64,000 nucleotides of DNA from Shinisaurus crocodilurus (GCA_021292165.1 JAHFWL010001306.1:1-64000), one strand, 5' to 3'; counted from the stretch's first letter, positions 11,543 through 23,716 are shown. Numbers and translations are program-made. The notes: generated by a model from the letters alone, not told the origin.

Positions 11543-11702
11543 ACTAATAGTGTAGTGGATATTGGACTATACACAAGACCTCAGAAACTTAAGTTCATAT
11601 CCCTGCTGAATCATGAAGTTCACTGTGTGACCTTGGGCCAGTCATTGTTGTCTTTCAGCCTAACCTACCATACAGGGTTGTTGAAAGGATATAATTGGGC
11701 AA
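11543..11702 (+). mobile_element. MIR-like CORE-SINE, tail lost
   Basis: The tRNA-like head begins agtgtagtggatattggac. It is followed by the core signature: gtgtgaccttgggccagtca, then cagcctaacctacc, then cagggttgttg-aaggata. It is more diverged than the copy at 22558 and lacks the L2-type tail. Confidence 0.7.
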
Positions 11703-11738
11703 GTCTCGCTGGGCCTGTTCTAATGTCAAAACAAGCTA

Positions 11739-12062
11739 CCATGGGTTAATTCACCAACGGGGCTCCATCCATGACATGTGCTGGCTGCCATTTTGCATAT
11801 GGAAGCCACTGTGGGGTTGCGCTGCAGCTTGTCAAGTCATGTGAATCCCACAAGGGTGGGTTGTTGCTGTGGCTAACAAACTACCCACAACCCTAAAACA
11901 GCCCATGGATTGTGAGTGGTTTATTAACCATGCCAACAACCCACCCTCACTGGGTTTGCACACGTCATTACAATCTGTGGCATGCCCCCCCCCCCCAGCT
12001 TGCATATGTAAAATGGCAGCTGGGATGCAGCACAGAGTCCCTGCGGGTGAATTAACCCATGG
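11739..12062. mobile_element. Non-autonomous TIR element with perfect 17-bp inverted ends
   Basis: Ends are CCATGGGTTAATTCACC (11739-11755) and its exact reverse complement GGTGAATTAACCCATGG (12046-12062). The interior is roughly palindromic and carries accatgccaacaaccca-type words like those in the 8.4-9.1 kb elements, so it probably belongs to the same superfamily. There is no clear TSD at these ends; the true ends may lie slightly outside. Confidence 0.6.
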
Positions 12063-12129
12063 TGACTTACCGTGTTATATAAATGAGGTCTCTGTGTGGG
12101 AGACTATGCACATGCTTCTACATCCAGGA

Positions 12130-12335
12130 CCAGAAGTTGTTATGTTACACATTTATTTAATATTTATTTATTTAATACATTTTTATATCGCCCGATAGTC
12201 GAAGTTCTCTGGGCGGTTTACAACAGTTAAAACCATAAAATACAATACAAAACCATAAAATACAATACAAAACTATAAAATACAATACAGTACAATACAC
12301 TACAAGACAGTACAATACACTACAATACACATGAG
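12130..12335 (-). mobile_element. L2 LINE 3' end (minus strand) with expanded tail-proximal repeats
   Basis: The reverse complement matches the 3' end of the L2 at 42425-42515: a TGTTGTAAACCGCCCAGAG-type block, then a GGGCGATATAAAAATG-like block and a (TAAA)n tail. Inside, a roughly 20-bp unit (ccataaaatacaatacaaaa) is repeated several times, then decays into acaatacacta units. It is a 5'-truncated insertion with no coding sequence. Confidence 0.75.
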
Positions 12336-12439
12336 TATTTGCCTATAATTATAGTGGGATTGGGGCTAATAATAACTCAAAAGTAAATCCCATTCAGTTA
12401 CTTAGAACTTTTTACCATATAAATCTCTCCCCCCCTTTT

Positions 12440-12660
12440 TTACTATTTGAATTTAGGAAAAAGCATGGGACCTGCAACAAAATGTTGTGCTGTGGAGTGT
12501 TCCTTAGTGTTCCAGACAGACAGACATGCCTTCTTTCAGGATATTCCTTTCAATTCCTCCCGTTTCCCATTCCCGCCCCTCCCCCATCAGACATTCAGTA
12601 TTCTACTGCCACTGAGCACATTCAGTTGCCATTGGGCAGTTTGTGGACTTTTTTTTTTGC
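12440..12660 (+). repeat. Unclassified dispersed repeat (copy 1)
   Basis: Contains gacctgcaacaaaatgttg and a downstream attcagta...cattgggcagtttgtgg block. Both are shared, in the same order, with segments near 20030, 20645 and 42595. I cannot assign it to a family. The open frames over it are not conserved between copies. Confidence 0.5.
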
Positions 12661-14265
12661 CCTCCCCTAAGGTTTTCCCCCCCAAATACCTTTTCTTTTT
12701 CTTTTTTTGCTTCTGCAAAACCTTGGGGTTCTCTGAAGCATGCTGATACCTCCCTCTTGTTTCTCAGTAGCCCTGCTTTGGCTACATAACCTTCATAACT
12801 CAACACCTGAGTTCACTATTAATATATATGCTAGTGCACCAACAATTCCATTTATTAGTGAACACTGAGAGCTATTTGTGGGTTGCTGTGTTTTTTAAAA
12901 AAAATTAAAAGCATTAATTTTAGAGTCGTAAGTTCAGCACAGTTCAGTTCAGCATTCCATACAAGTCTGATCCTGTAAGCTTGGCCCACCCCATCAGATA
13001 TAGTCTTGGTTTACCTTTTGTAAATCTATCTAGCCCACAGGTAGACTTGAACAGAACCAGGTACTAATGGAACAGCTAAATAATATTGCCCTATCCTTAA
13101 CCTTCATTTTTACCTGGATCTTCCCTGGGTGGTAATATATCAAAAGCAATACATGGCACAAAACAAGTAATAACTGATTATTTTAAAGTATTGCCCAAGA
13201 TTAAAAAAAAAAGAGTCCCCAACACATAAGAATCCTGCCTGGTGTTGAACATTTGAACAGATGGAGCCACAGAGAAATTAAATAGCCTTCTCCAACCCAC
13301 CTTCTTTGACCCTCCAGTTCCTACACTTGGCATGAGATTTTGTTCCTACCAAATTGACTTTCCACTTCCTTTACATTGATTGTTAGTGTTCCATGAAAGT
13401 TCCTTGCTCCTCTTAGGAGTGTTCACAGACATTCTGTAACATCAGTTCAGCTCAGCCAATAGCTAGAAGAATGTACAAATGTCAGGCAACATATTTCTAG
13501 TTTTGGGTTTGTTATGTATGCTATCCTCTAATTTTATAAATAATTTTATAAAGGCCATGTTTAACAGCAACACTCAATCAAAATAATAAATAAAAGCGCT
13601 GAGGAAAGAGAACCAGGTCAGATAGACACTGGATCCCAACAAGGGTTGGGAAGGAGGCAATGCATTTTTCCCATATCTGATTTGTCTATGTCTTTAGTTG
13701 AATAATTTCCTCTCTCTTTGTTTCTGGGTCCATTCCTGCTCTCTGTCTGGCAATTCAGTCAGGATAGATAGATGAGTGCCAGGAATGTGATTTTCAGCTA
13801 GTATCACAATGTTTTATCTAAAATATATATGCTTGGTGGATGACGGTAACATAGTGAAGAAAAAACTTCAGGTGAGGACAGAGGCATAAAGCATCTACAA
13901 TGCGTAATGGGTCTGTCAGGTGAAACAAACATTTCTCTTATTCCAGTTAGTTTTTTTTCCAGTGGCCAATGCAATGCTAATGGGTACCATATGTATTTGC
14001 AAGGACTTTTTAGTAGATGAATGCCCTGTTCATTAGACAATTTGAAGGCAGCAGCAATTTCTCAGAATCATATTAATTTCACAGTATTAGATATATTTCT
14101 TTTTTTGGTGATCATTAAAGAGCTGATTCAGTAGTGTGTGATGTGGAATATGTCTGGTGATAATGTGATAATGGCAGACTTGAGTTATGCAATTACAGAA
14201 ACTTTAAAAATACCACAATTGCACAAACCATAGCAGCCATGGGCATAGCCCTTAAGAATTAAGGC
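12661..14265. other. No recognisable gene
   Basis: Unassigned AT-rich DNA with no supported exon or element end. Confidence 0.45.
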
Positions 14266-14674
14266 TTAAGTAAAGGCACCAGTGGGCTCTCTACACCAGC
14301 AGGCCACAAGGACTGGGGTCTGGTGAAGTAGCAGTTTATCTGCATACCTGCCCAGCAGCCTCTGCTGAAGATGCTGGAGATGATCACAAACTGATTGGGG
14401 CTTGAGCTTCTTGCCACTGCATGCTCTCTACACTTGCCAGTGCCACCCCATGCTCTCCTATACAGCAGCACTTCAGAGGAACTCAAGCGATCTTCAAGCA
14501 ATAAGTGAAGAGAAGAAGAATCAAAGACCACTTCATCAGTAGAGACAGAGTTTAGGATGTCAACAAGAGATAAGAAGATGGACAGTGAGGGCTCTCTGGT
14601 GAAGACCTGCAATGTGTGTGCTATGTTGTTGTTGTTTTTTTTCTTGCTTGACAACATCATAGACTACACCTGCA

Positions 14675-14693
14675 TCATCATCATCACCACCAC

Positions 14694-14731
<38 letters not shown>

Positions 14732-16462
14732 GGCGATCACTCGTGACCGAGTAAGATTGTCTTCCAGGATAAAAGGAGGAAATTCTAAAGAAGATTGTGT
14801 AGACTCTAGCGATGGGTCCGTAAGTGACTGTGGAGGCCAATTCTAGATCCACACAGCTTCCCACAGTGAGGACACAGGTTACCAGATGGAAGATGGTCCT
14901 GTAAAGGATTCATTTGACGTGCTTTTCGCTTAGCACGTTTCTCCCTTTCACCTTGCACTCGGGCTTCTTCAAAGTCCATGGAACCTTTGTGAAAGGCCAA
15001 CCTCCAGTTAGATCGTTCATGGGCCAGAGCTTCCCAGTTTTTGATGTTTATATTGCATTTTTTTAGATTAGCCTTATGAACATCTTTAAACCTCTTATAT
15101 TGACCACCGATATTCTGCTTTCCATCCTTGAGTTGGGAATAAAGTAACTGCTTTGGGAGACGGCAGTCAGGCATTCGAACAACATGACCGGTCCACTGAA
15201 GTTGGCGTTGAAGGATCATTTTTTCAACGCTAGTAGTCTTTGCTTCTTCCAGTACACTGACATTTGTTCGCCTATCTTCCCAAGTAATTCACAGGATTTT
15301 CCGGACGCAACGTTGATGAAATCTTTCAAGGAGGTGGAAGTGACGTTTATAGATAGTCCATGTTTCGCAGGCAAACAATAAAGTTGGTAATACAATGGCT
15401 TCATAAACCAGTGTTTTGGTCTTCTTACAAATATCCCGATCCTCGAACACTCTATGTTTCATTCGAGAAAACGCGGCACTTGCGGAGCTCAAACGATGCT
15501 GGATTTCACTGTCGATGTTAGCTGTAACAAAAAGATAGCTGCCAAGATAGAGAAAATGATTGACATTTTCCAGTATTGTCCCGCCAAGCTGGATAGATGG
15601 CATCACCAAAGGGTTAGCTTGCACTTGCTGATGAAGCACTTTGATTTTTTTGATGTTAAGTGAGAGACCAAGTTTTTCGTATGCTTCTGCAAAAGCATTT
15701 AGGATAGTTTGGAGATCATCCTCTGAATGTGCGGAGACCACATTATCATCAGCATACTGAAGTTCCACAACGGAGGTTGTAATTACCTTACTTTTTGCTT
15801 TCAGCCTGCTGAGATTAAAAAGCTTTCCATCTGTTCAATATATATAATTCCCACACCAGTGGGAAGTTTCCCCTTGACAAGATGTAAAATCATGGCGATG
15901 AAAATAGCAAATAATGTTGGGGCGATAATACATCCCTGTTTAACACATGATCCCACTTTAAATGGAGCACCATGAGAGCCGTTGTTGTCCAAGACCGTAG
16001 CCATCATGTTGTCATGGAGAAGTCGCAAGATATTCACAAATTTATTGGGGCATCCAGTTTTCATAAGGATAGTCCAGAGAGCTGTACGGTCTACAGTATC
16101 AAAGGCCTTAGCCAAATCAATAAATGCCATATAAAGGGGTTGATTTTGCTCCTGGCATTTTTCTTGGAGCTGACGTGCAGTAAAAATCATGTCTACTGTC
16201 CCTCTAGAGGGGCGGAAACCATATTGAGTTTCAGGGAGGATCTCTTCTGAAATAGATAGAAGACGGTTTGCGAGAATCCTAGCAAATATTTTACCTGCGG
16301 TAGCTAAGAGAGAAATGCCCCGATAGTTTCCACAGTCTGTTCTATCACTCTTCTTAAAGAGGGTGATAATTATGGCATCCCTGAAGTCTTCTGGGATCTC
16401 TTCTCTTATCCAATTTTTTTCGATGAGTTTATGAAGATGTTGTACAAGTTCGGGGGGCCCTG
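14675..16462 (-). mobile_element. 5'-truncated non-LTR retrotransposon copy A inserted in CR1
   Basis: Minus-strand LINE of about 1.79 kb. Its 3' end is a (GAT)n tail, seen as CAT repeats at 14675-14731. Its 5' end is truncated in the fingers region of the RT. A 5-bp repeat, ctgca, flanks it (14670-14674 and 16463-16467). Truncation, a microsatellite tail and a short TSD fit target-primed reverse transcription. It is the same family as 26000-26929 and 61310-64000. I leave the clade open (I/Vingi- or RTE-like are candidates). Confidence 0.85.
14806..16462 (-). pseudogene. RT and C-terminal part of LINE ORF2, copy A
   Basis: Read on the minus strand, the order is FIDLAKAFDTVDR (RT motif A), VKQGCIIAPTLFAIFI (motif B region), ELQYADDNVV (the catalytic YADD, about 15755-15770) and a thumb/connector region ending CETWTIYKRHFHLLERFHQRC. 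A conserved tail, LQWTGHVVRMPDCRLPKQLL, follows. The C-terminus is a Cys/His cluster, CPHCGKLCGSRIGLHSHLRTH (a finger-like CxxC...HxxxH, about 14810-14875), probably for nucleic-acid binding. The frame is broken twice, so no continuous protein is made. The endonuclease domain is missing because of the 5' truncation. Confidence 0.8.
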
Positions 16463-17130
16463 CTGCAGCAAGTATAAGCTGGTTGCACTGTTAGAAGAGA
16501 ATGTAAGAGGACTGTAGGAGCAAATTTCCACACTTCGCCTCATTAAAGAAGATGAGGAGTTTTGGGGCAGAACTTCTTGGGGGCACTACATCAAGGACAA
16601 AAGCTGGAAGAGTCTGTGAGGGAAGAAGATGAAAACTGTAACAAGGAGAAAACAGCATGGAAGATAGTGACTGTCAGAAGCAGGAGAATCAGAAGGCATT
16701 CCGAACCACTGGAGTGAATTGCTCTCAGTATCTTTCCAATGAGAGTGAGGCCCACAATACTGAGGGAGGACAGCTGCAGCAGACTATAGTAGGTAGGAAG
16801 GAAGACTCAAATCTTCAAGTACAGAGGTCACTCAACCACCAGCTGCAGGAAAGGAGACAAAAGGTGGTGGTGATTATGAATTCCCTGTTGAGAGGAACTG
16901 AAGCAGCAGTGTTCTGGCAGGACCTGTTAACTCGTGAAGTTTGCTGTCTCCCTGGTGCTCATATCCAGGAATCAGGATGTGATTGGCAGGTTGCCAAGAC
17001 TTATCAAGCCCAGTGATCATATCCCTTCTTGCTTATCCAGGTAGGAATGAATGGCACTACCAGGCACAACTATGAACAGGCCTGAGCATCTCCAAGACCC
17101 TATGTGAGTGGTCTCTGATAGCCTCTACTC

Positions 17131-17479
17131 CAGGGTTAGGCAACATGATGCCCTCAGGCACCAATGTGCCCCCAGTTTCCTGTCTTGGCACTTGCCAGGA
17201 TGCTCTACGCCTCCTACTTAAAAAAACAAAAACACACATTTTCTTACTAGCAGCTGGAATTACTGTGAAATAGGTTTCTGTTGGTACTGAAAACTGTCGG
17301 TTCGAACTAGTTGTTTAGTGTGTTGAGGCTCAGACCCCATCTCTGCTTTGTACTCAGTCTTTTGAGCAAGTTACTTACCATTTGCCACACCTCCCATGGC
17401 AGCCATTTTGTGGTGGTGCCCAGGACAATGTCTCAAATTGCCAAATGTGCTCATGGCCCAAAAAGGTTGCCTACCCTTC
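17131..17479. mobile_element. hAT-like MITE, about 350 bp, imperfect 8-bp TSD
   Basis: The left end, CAGGGTTAGGCAACATGATG, matches the complement of the right end (AGGGTAGGCAACCTTTTTGG), and both continue into a tggcac/tggcaat region. Flanks ctctactc (17123-17130) and ccctactc (17480-17487) differ by one base. It has no coding sequence. It abuts the end of the recognisable CR1 ORF1 fragment. Confidence 0.65.
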
Positions 17480-18425
17480 CCCTACTCTATTGGTTTGGGG
17501 AGTGCATGTGGCTACTGCAAGATTCACAACCTGTCTGGGATTACAAGGATGCATTATTGGTATATACTGACATATCCATGTATCTGTGGCTGCTGCATTT
17601 CCCATGATGGCTATTATTTCTGTGGGGATAGGTTCAAGCAGTCTTTGTTCTGTCTCACCAAATACATCCACCTGTGAATTTGAGGTCTGGTTAAGGCCCG
17701 GTAAGGCTCACAATGGGTTTCTCTGCCAGCACCCCCGATTTTTGTGAGGCTGTAGTATTGAGGTGCAGATGGACAATATATTTTAAGAGAGTTAAAGATA
17801 GCATGGCAGAGGAATTGTGAAACCACTCATATTCTTTGTCCTTCTCTTTGTCTCAATTCGAGAAGGTTTCTAAAGCACTACAAACCCCTATAAAACATGT
17901 TTGACCAGAGATGACAGTGGGATGAATGTACACATCCCAGGCAATGATGTCCTTTTCATACCATCTCCAGAATGGTGCCGGGGTCAACAGGGAGCTAGAC
18001 TCACTAGCCAGATGAAGACAGCAATTTTGACAAACGTTTTTAAACAACCTATTTCTGCCACTCTTTTAAAAAGAACTTCTGAAAGGCATGTCAGTGCAGA
18101 TCTAAGTTTAAACTTCTACATGCTAGCATGAATATTTACTATACCCTATACAAATTTTAGTGGGCAGACATGTAAACAGTGAACTGCAGCCCCAAACTAG
18201 ATGTTACAGTGTTTCCACTTGATGCATGTCTCTGACCTGAAACACCCTCAGTAACATCTAATAACAGTTTATGTGTCATGTGATGTCATCACTATCAGTG
18301 TTTATGTGCTCCTTTACAAATGATAGTCAATTAAGTGTGTAGCAGGAGCAGGGAAACTCTGAGCATGAAGACATCTCATCTTCTCATGTCATCTTTTACA
18401 AGGTGATACCTGAGAGACAATGTCA
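17480..18425. other. No recognisable gene
   Basis: Unassigned non-coding DNA. Confidence 0.4.
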
Positions 18426-18537
18426 ATTTTTAACATGGTATTTATTATATTTTATTTGTGTATTATGGCTTGTTTTGTAAAGTGCCCTGGAAGTTCCATG
18501 GAAGGGTGATATATACATCTTTTAAATAAATAAATAT
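18426..18537 (+). mobile_element. Decayed L2-type 3' end
   Basis: The sequence ttgttttgtaaagtgccctg...gggtgatatatacatcttttaaataaataaata follows the layout of the L2 3' terminus at 42425-42515 but is strongly diverged. Confidence 0.45.
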
Positions 18538-18662
18538 GGGTTGGCAGCAGCCACACAACTCTTGTAATGTCTAGTTTGGACTAGTGCTGAGTTGAAATGC
18601 TGTCTCACTTCCATGGTCCCATTTTCATGCCACAAAAGAAGGGATTTTGAGAAATTTCTTTG

Positions 18663-18685
18663 GTGTGTGTGTGTGTGTGTGTGTG
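18663..18685. repeat. (GT)n microsatellite
   Basis: Uninterrupted GT dinucleotides. Confidence 0.9.
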
Positions 18686-19440
18686 GAATTCTATATATTT
18701 TAGGGATTAGGCTTACCAGGACAAGTGGCGGCAGCATCTGCCTTCCCACCCCACATTCTTTTTAATGTTGTTTGGTTTCTGCTGCAAGCAGCAGTAACTT
18801 TCCTACCAGGTCACCATGTCCCTCATGATGCCTTGCTTTATGTAGGGTCTGCGATCTTTTTTCTTCTTCTTCTAACAATGCCTCAGGAACAACACTATGT
18901 CAGGATGCAGAATCATTCAAAGTGAGGCATTATGGGGAAACATACTGGTCAGCTGAAAGGAAAGTTGCTGCTGCTGCTGCTTGCAGCTGCAGCCAAATTA
19001 TATTGTTAAAGAGGACAGGGGAAGAGACCAATCTTGCTACCACTTGTCCTGGTATGCCCCCACCTATGAAAATATGTAGAACTTCCCCATCTCCCCCCAA
19101 ATGGCATGTCTTTCTCTTTTGTAAAATGCTCCCCTGCCTCCATCTTCAAAGAAAGAGTTCCAAAGCAGAACTTTGGCTCAGCTCTAATTTGGACATCTAT
19201 AGCATTGGCCCTTTGTGACTTGTTTGCAAGGCGCTTAATTTATAAGATCTCTAGCAACTTAGACTCCAACGTGACTTCAATGCTTCTGGCAGCTACAAGA
19301 GTAGCATATTCCCAGGATTTGCCTGCTCCCAAGTCAGCCTGTGTGCCTATTAAAAAGTCCTGCTCAAACTGCCCCCACCAGCCCTCTTTGAAATGGCCTT
19401 GCCGTGCAATTCATCTGTCCAGCATTTGACAGAATCGGAT
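18686..19440. other. No recognisable gene
   Basis: Unassigned non-coding DNA between the GT repeat and the next LINE tail. Short open frames on both strands show no family motif. Confidence 0.4.
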
Positions 19441-19600
19441 ATTATTGTTGATTTTATTGCTATGGCTGATGGAGTCTTTTATGATTCATGGCTTTAATTC
19501 TATTTTCAGTGTTTTAATTTGTTTACTGTGTTTATAAACCACCTTGGACCCATCTCAGGAGTGTTTGACTGGGAGGCAGGACAGAAATATTTTAATGAAT
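19441..19600 (+). mobile_element. Decayed LINE 3' end, L2/CR1 type
   Basis: The sequence tttactgtgtttataaaccaccttggaccc...gggaggcaggacagaaatattttaatgaat has the shape of an L2-type 3' end. It is old and non-coding. Confidence 0.4.
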
Positions 19601-20009
19601 AAGATGAAAGAATAGCTACAAAATACGGAACACAACTTGCCTACAAAACCAGTGGAGAATAAACTCTACTCATGTCTGTCAATTATGTCCAGATGGGAAA
19701 AAACAGTAGTTGTCAAATAATTGCCACTTACCGGTAAGTGAGGAATTATTAATCCTTTTTTCAGTTCAATATACACCACTTGAAATACTTCTCTTAACTG
19801 CTGACTAAATGATAACAAATCAGTGAACAATGTTTTTCAGAGGAAGTCTAGAAAAATCTCAGAGGGATAAATTTTGCTTGTTGCTGCCACTGATGCATTT
19901 TATCATTTGGTCTATATAGTGAGAGCAATCATTTGAGTTTGAGCTGTCATGCAGCGATTTGGAACCTTACACTGCATTGTGTAAACAGCTAGGGAGGTAC
20001 AGTACATTT

Positions 20010-20300
20010 AGGAATTACAAGTGAGGACCTGCAACAAAATGTTGCAGTGTATTTCAAGCCTGTAATGGGGACATTTCTGTTTAGGACACCAACCAGGGCT
20101 CACAGAAGTGGGGAGAGGTTTCAGGAAGGGGGAAAGGATGAAGGACACATTTTCTCCTTCTCACCCACTCCAAACCTTGCCCTGCTTTGCTATACAATAC
20201 TAAAGGTTCAGGCCTGGGTCAGTTGATAGCCCTGAACCTGAGTACTTTATATTGCTATATAATATTGCATGTATAGGAGACTTCTAGAGAGTAGGAAGGG
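20010..20300 (+). repeat. Unclassified dispersed repeat, tandem unit 1
   Basis: Begins tgaggacctgcaacaaaatg, passes through ttctgtttaggacaccaacc, and ends in tgaacctgagtactttatat. The unit at 20630-20930 follows the same order about 615 bases downstream. It has no coding capacity or TIRs. Confidence 0.6.
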
Positions 20301-20629
20301 TCCCCCCGCTTTCCTAATTCCTTCCTCCTGAAATCTCCCAATATAGTATGGAGAAAAGAAGTTTTCTTTTATTTCATGGCATGCACCCCGCCCCCCCAAC
20401 TCTGACACTCTCAACATTTGCCCCCAACATTCTGTATATCTTGGAAGCCACTGTATGCAGGTTCCTATTGGACTTTAAAAAGTTACTCCCCCCCCCCAAT
20501 ATACAAACTAATGTACTTCTGGATACCGGGGAAGTCCCCTGAGTATACAAAAAAAGTTACTTTTTAAGATATGCAAGTTGCCTCGGTTTGCTTCCAAATT
20601 GATAGGCATGGAGTCACCAAGTTTGGTAA

Positions 20630-20930
20630 TAGAGAGAACAAGTGGGGACCCAAAACAAAATGTTGATGTGTACCCCCAGTCCCTAATAGGGCTGCTCCTG
20701 TTCAGGGCTCCAGCCAGTCTCAAACAGGAGTCTCCTGGCACTGCTGAGGGCTTAAACAGGAGGACACTGCTTCTCTTTCCCACCCTCCTGAAACCTTTCT
20801 TCACTGTGCTATGTACGTAGTACTACAGGACTGAGAATTGGGCCTGCCTGCCAGTCCTGAACCTGAGTGTTTTAGTTCTATATAGCTGGGATGTGGGGAG
20901 TATAGTGAAGAAGAATTTTTAAGCACATGG
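20630..20930 (+). repeat. Unclassified dispersed repeat, tandem unit 2
   Basis: Begins agtggggacccaaaacaaaa, passes through cctgttcagggctccagcc, and ends in gaacctgagtgttttagttc. It is preceded by ggtttgcttccaaattgata, which recurs near 22425 (ttcacttccaaattgattca). The family therefore has at least one further fragment at about 22240-22470. Confidence 0.6.
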
Positions 20931-20934
20931 CTTG

Positions 20935-22557
20935 CATCCATCTCACATTCAGGATACTATAAACTGTTTGGATCTCAGGCAGGCCTAACTACCTTTTTCT
21001 CCCTCCATTTCCCCTCCCCCGTTCAACTGATTCAACATTCCATGGCTCACCTGCCCTCAACCACAGATTCAATTTCTAGACCCAAACAGTCTGACTGGCT
21101 TCTGGTTCCTTCTTCTTCTTTTTTTAACCTGGGGAAAAAAATGAGAGCTACCTGTAGAAAACCATGGAGAAATCCAGGATTTTAGTATAGCTGTGACTGG
21201 GCAGAAACATGTCATTCCCTGTAAAAGATAAGAGGAAAGTCAGGAGCCTTTTGTGTTCAGCATGAATTTGGAAATTCCCTTTCCAGATAATGAGATGAGT
21301 AACTTATTTAGCCATAACTTTAATTATAATAGTTACATTATTAATTTTAAAAATACATATTTAAGCTAGAAAATTAGCACAAAGGTCGACACATATAAAG
21401 GCAGCAATCCTTTATATTTGACTGGAAGTACAGTAGACATGTATTGGATTGTACTGAAAACCTCTTAAATGTGGTTAAGATACCATTAAAACATACTTAC
21501 CGTATATTATACAAAATTAAATATATAAAATGTTAAAATGTATTATATAAAAGACATCAACAAATTAATTCTAAGTCAATCTATGATATTTCCTAGTTTA
21601 AACTGTACTGATCTACCATTATAAACACTACGGACACTACAAACATGTATTAGATTACACTAAAGGAAAGAGAAAATCTCTTATACTTTTATTTAGCATT
21701 CCAAAATCTCTTAAAAGGCTCCCATTCTTATTCAGATCTATTCATTCTGTATCTGCCTTGTTTTACCCATAGAGACTTGAATCTGATTTGCTAATTCCCA
21801 TACTTTGATATACCACTCTTATAATTGAGTATATCCAGGTTTTCTCCCCCTAACATTTGCATAGAGGTATAATGCCACTACAATCATATGAAAAGGTACC
21901 GGTAATTTTTCTTTGTCCTTTGGTACTGTAGCCTTCAAATAAGATAATAAATACATCTTGGGATCTAAAGGAATGACCTCCTGCATAACCTTAATCATTA
22001 CTAAATACATTGCTTGCCAAAAACTCTGTGTTATAGATTAGGCTATACTGAATAGATAAGAACCATTTCTCAGCCATATCACCCATCTCAAAATCAGCTG
22101 TTTTGGGAGTGAGGCATAATTCTTTTGGGAAAGAGAACTGAAACAGCCACCATTTTGTTTCCCTCCTGTTCTGAGGTGCTTTTTGAATTTGGAACTGTAA
22201 CTATAGATAAGTCATTGGGTTTTCTAAAGTAATTGAAAAACTACTTCAATATTTTCTTATCTCTATGCCCTCAACATTCCATAGATTCTGGTAGCTCACA
22301 AGGCAATTTTTGGTGTGTGTGTGTTAAAAAATTATTTTTATTTTAATGTGAAAACTTACATCTGCTACCTAAGTAGTCACCTGAGTATGTAGAAACCACT
22401 ACTTTATTTTTCGGTGGCCTCATTTCACTTCCAAATTGATTCATGATTAGAGGGGATGATGATTATAGCTGTCTATCAGAGGCACTGAGCTGAAAAAAAA
22501 TGAGCAGTGATTTTCAAAAGCTGTTCTTTGTATCAGGCTAAGTGGAATGCTTCATGA
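20935..22557. other. No recognisable gene
   Basis: AT-rich unassigned DNA, apart from a fragment of the unclassified repeat at about 22240-22470. Confidence 0.4.
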
Positions 22558-22781
22558 CTAGTGTGGCGTAGTGGTGAGAGTGTTGGACTGGGACTCGGGA
22601 GATCTGGGTTCTAGCCCCCGCTTGACTACGAAATTTACTGGGTGACTTTGGGCCAGTCACTGACTCTCAGCCTAACCTACCTCACAGGGTTGTTGTGAGG
22701 ATAAAACAGAGAGGAGGAGGATTAGGATTATGTAAACCGCATTGGGTTCCTTGCAGGAAAAAAGGTGGGGTATAAATATAA

Positions 22782-22812
<31 letters not shown>

Positions 22813-22814
22813 AA
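22558..22814 (+). mobile_element. MIR-like CORE-SINE, full length, with L2-type tail
   Basis: The head contains pol III-like boxes: an A-box-like tggcgtagtgg and a B-box-like ggttctagccc. The core follows (ctgggtgactttgggccagt ... cctcacagggttgttgtgag), then an L2-type 3' end (cattgggttccttgcagg ... ggggtataaat) and (ATAA)n. It is the best copy in the window and the reference for 2210-2404 and 11543-11702. The source of mobilisation would be an L2 reverse transcriptase. Confidence 0.85.
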
Positions 22815-23716
22815 TACTCCGGAGCTGTATGGATTAGGTTTCTATGCAGCCTATTCATGCTGTCCTTTCTGAGTTCCAAATTCCATCCCATTCTTGTGTA
22901 AGAACAAACACAGTTGTAGCTGCAAGTTTGAATTCTGACACGTGGGCACTGATAGTGGTTTCACTTTGAGAGTGGTTTTGAGCCCCTCAAATGGGCCAAA
23001 ATTCACAACATATTTGCAGGTAATTTGGCCTGGGAAACAGCAGTGTAATAATGCTGTAGGCCTGCTTTTGAATGGCTAAACAACAAGGTGAATGTCAATA
23101 TCTAAAATATTATGTTAAATATGAATATTTGAAATGTCACTGACTCTGCAGTCCATAATTTTACAAATCTTGTGGATATAGATGATAGATGAATGAATTC
23201 ATGTTTTAAGCTCCACATAAGAGAATCAATTCAATTAGTATGTTATTTATCTAATATTTTGAACTCAGGCTGATGTTGAACTAACTCTATTTTCTGCTCC
23301 CTCCCCATCTGTTCTGTGGGTGGGCATGTGGAGATCCTTCTACACATTTTGTATGCAAAGTCAGGGCTGCATGAGGATCTGTGGATTGTACCATTATCTA
23401 TAACTGACATCAGAAGAGGAATAGGACAGGGCATTTTTTACCCTTCCCCAAAACAAGACAGGGGCACTTAATTATAGAAAAGCAGCAACAGCTTCTGAGA
23501 AGATTTGGAAATTTGCCCTCATTCACCCCCACTCCCTACTTTGTCACAGATCAGGAGTAGCTTGCCTCTTCTTTGTAGAAGGTTGTGATACCAAAGAGTT
23601 GTCAGTGAGGAAGACTCAGTCTTCTCCCTCCTTGGGACTTCACATTTTCTTCCACGTGTCCTGCACTCTACCCAGTGGGGATTGCCCCGCCATTTGAGAA
23701 TGTGGGGATTAATTTG
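22815..23716. other. No recognisable gene
   Basis: Unassigned non-coding DNA. Confidence 0.4.

Larger units (their letters stand above)
14270..17121 (+). mobile_element. CR1 LINE, 5' part with ORF1, split by a younger LINE
   Basis: Two plus-strand blocks, 14270-14674 and 16463-17121, join across the LINE inserted at 14675-16462. The reading runs from a Cys-rich N-terminus (CNVC at about 14590) through ...IDYTC into SKYKLVALLEENVRGL. It then reaches an esterase-like segment NSLLRGTEAAV...TREVCCLPGAHIQ (about 16880-16970). This order is typical of CR1 ORF1, whose product is an RNA-binding protein with an SGNH-esterase-like domain. Stops and frame changes make it a pseudogene, and ORF2 is absent. 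The split gives relative age: CR1 landed first. Confidence 0.8.

Noticed and set aside
22558..22640. A tRNA gene
   Set aside because: Pol III box-like motifs are present, but there is no foldable tRNA and the sequence continues into a CORE-SINE body.
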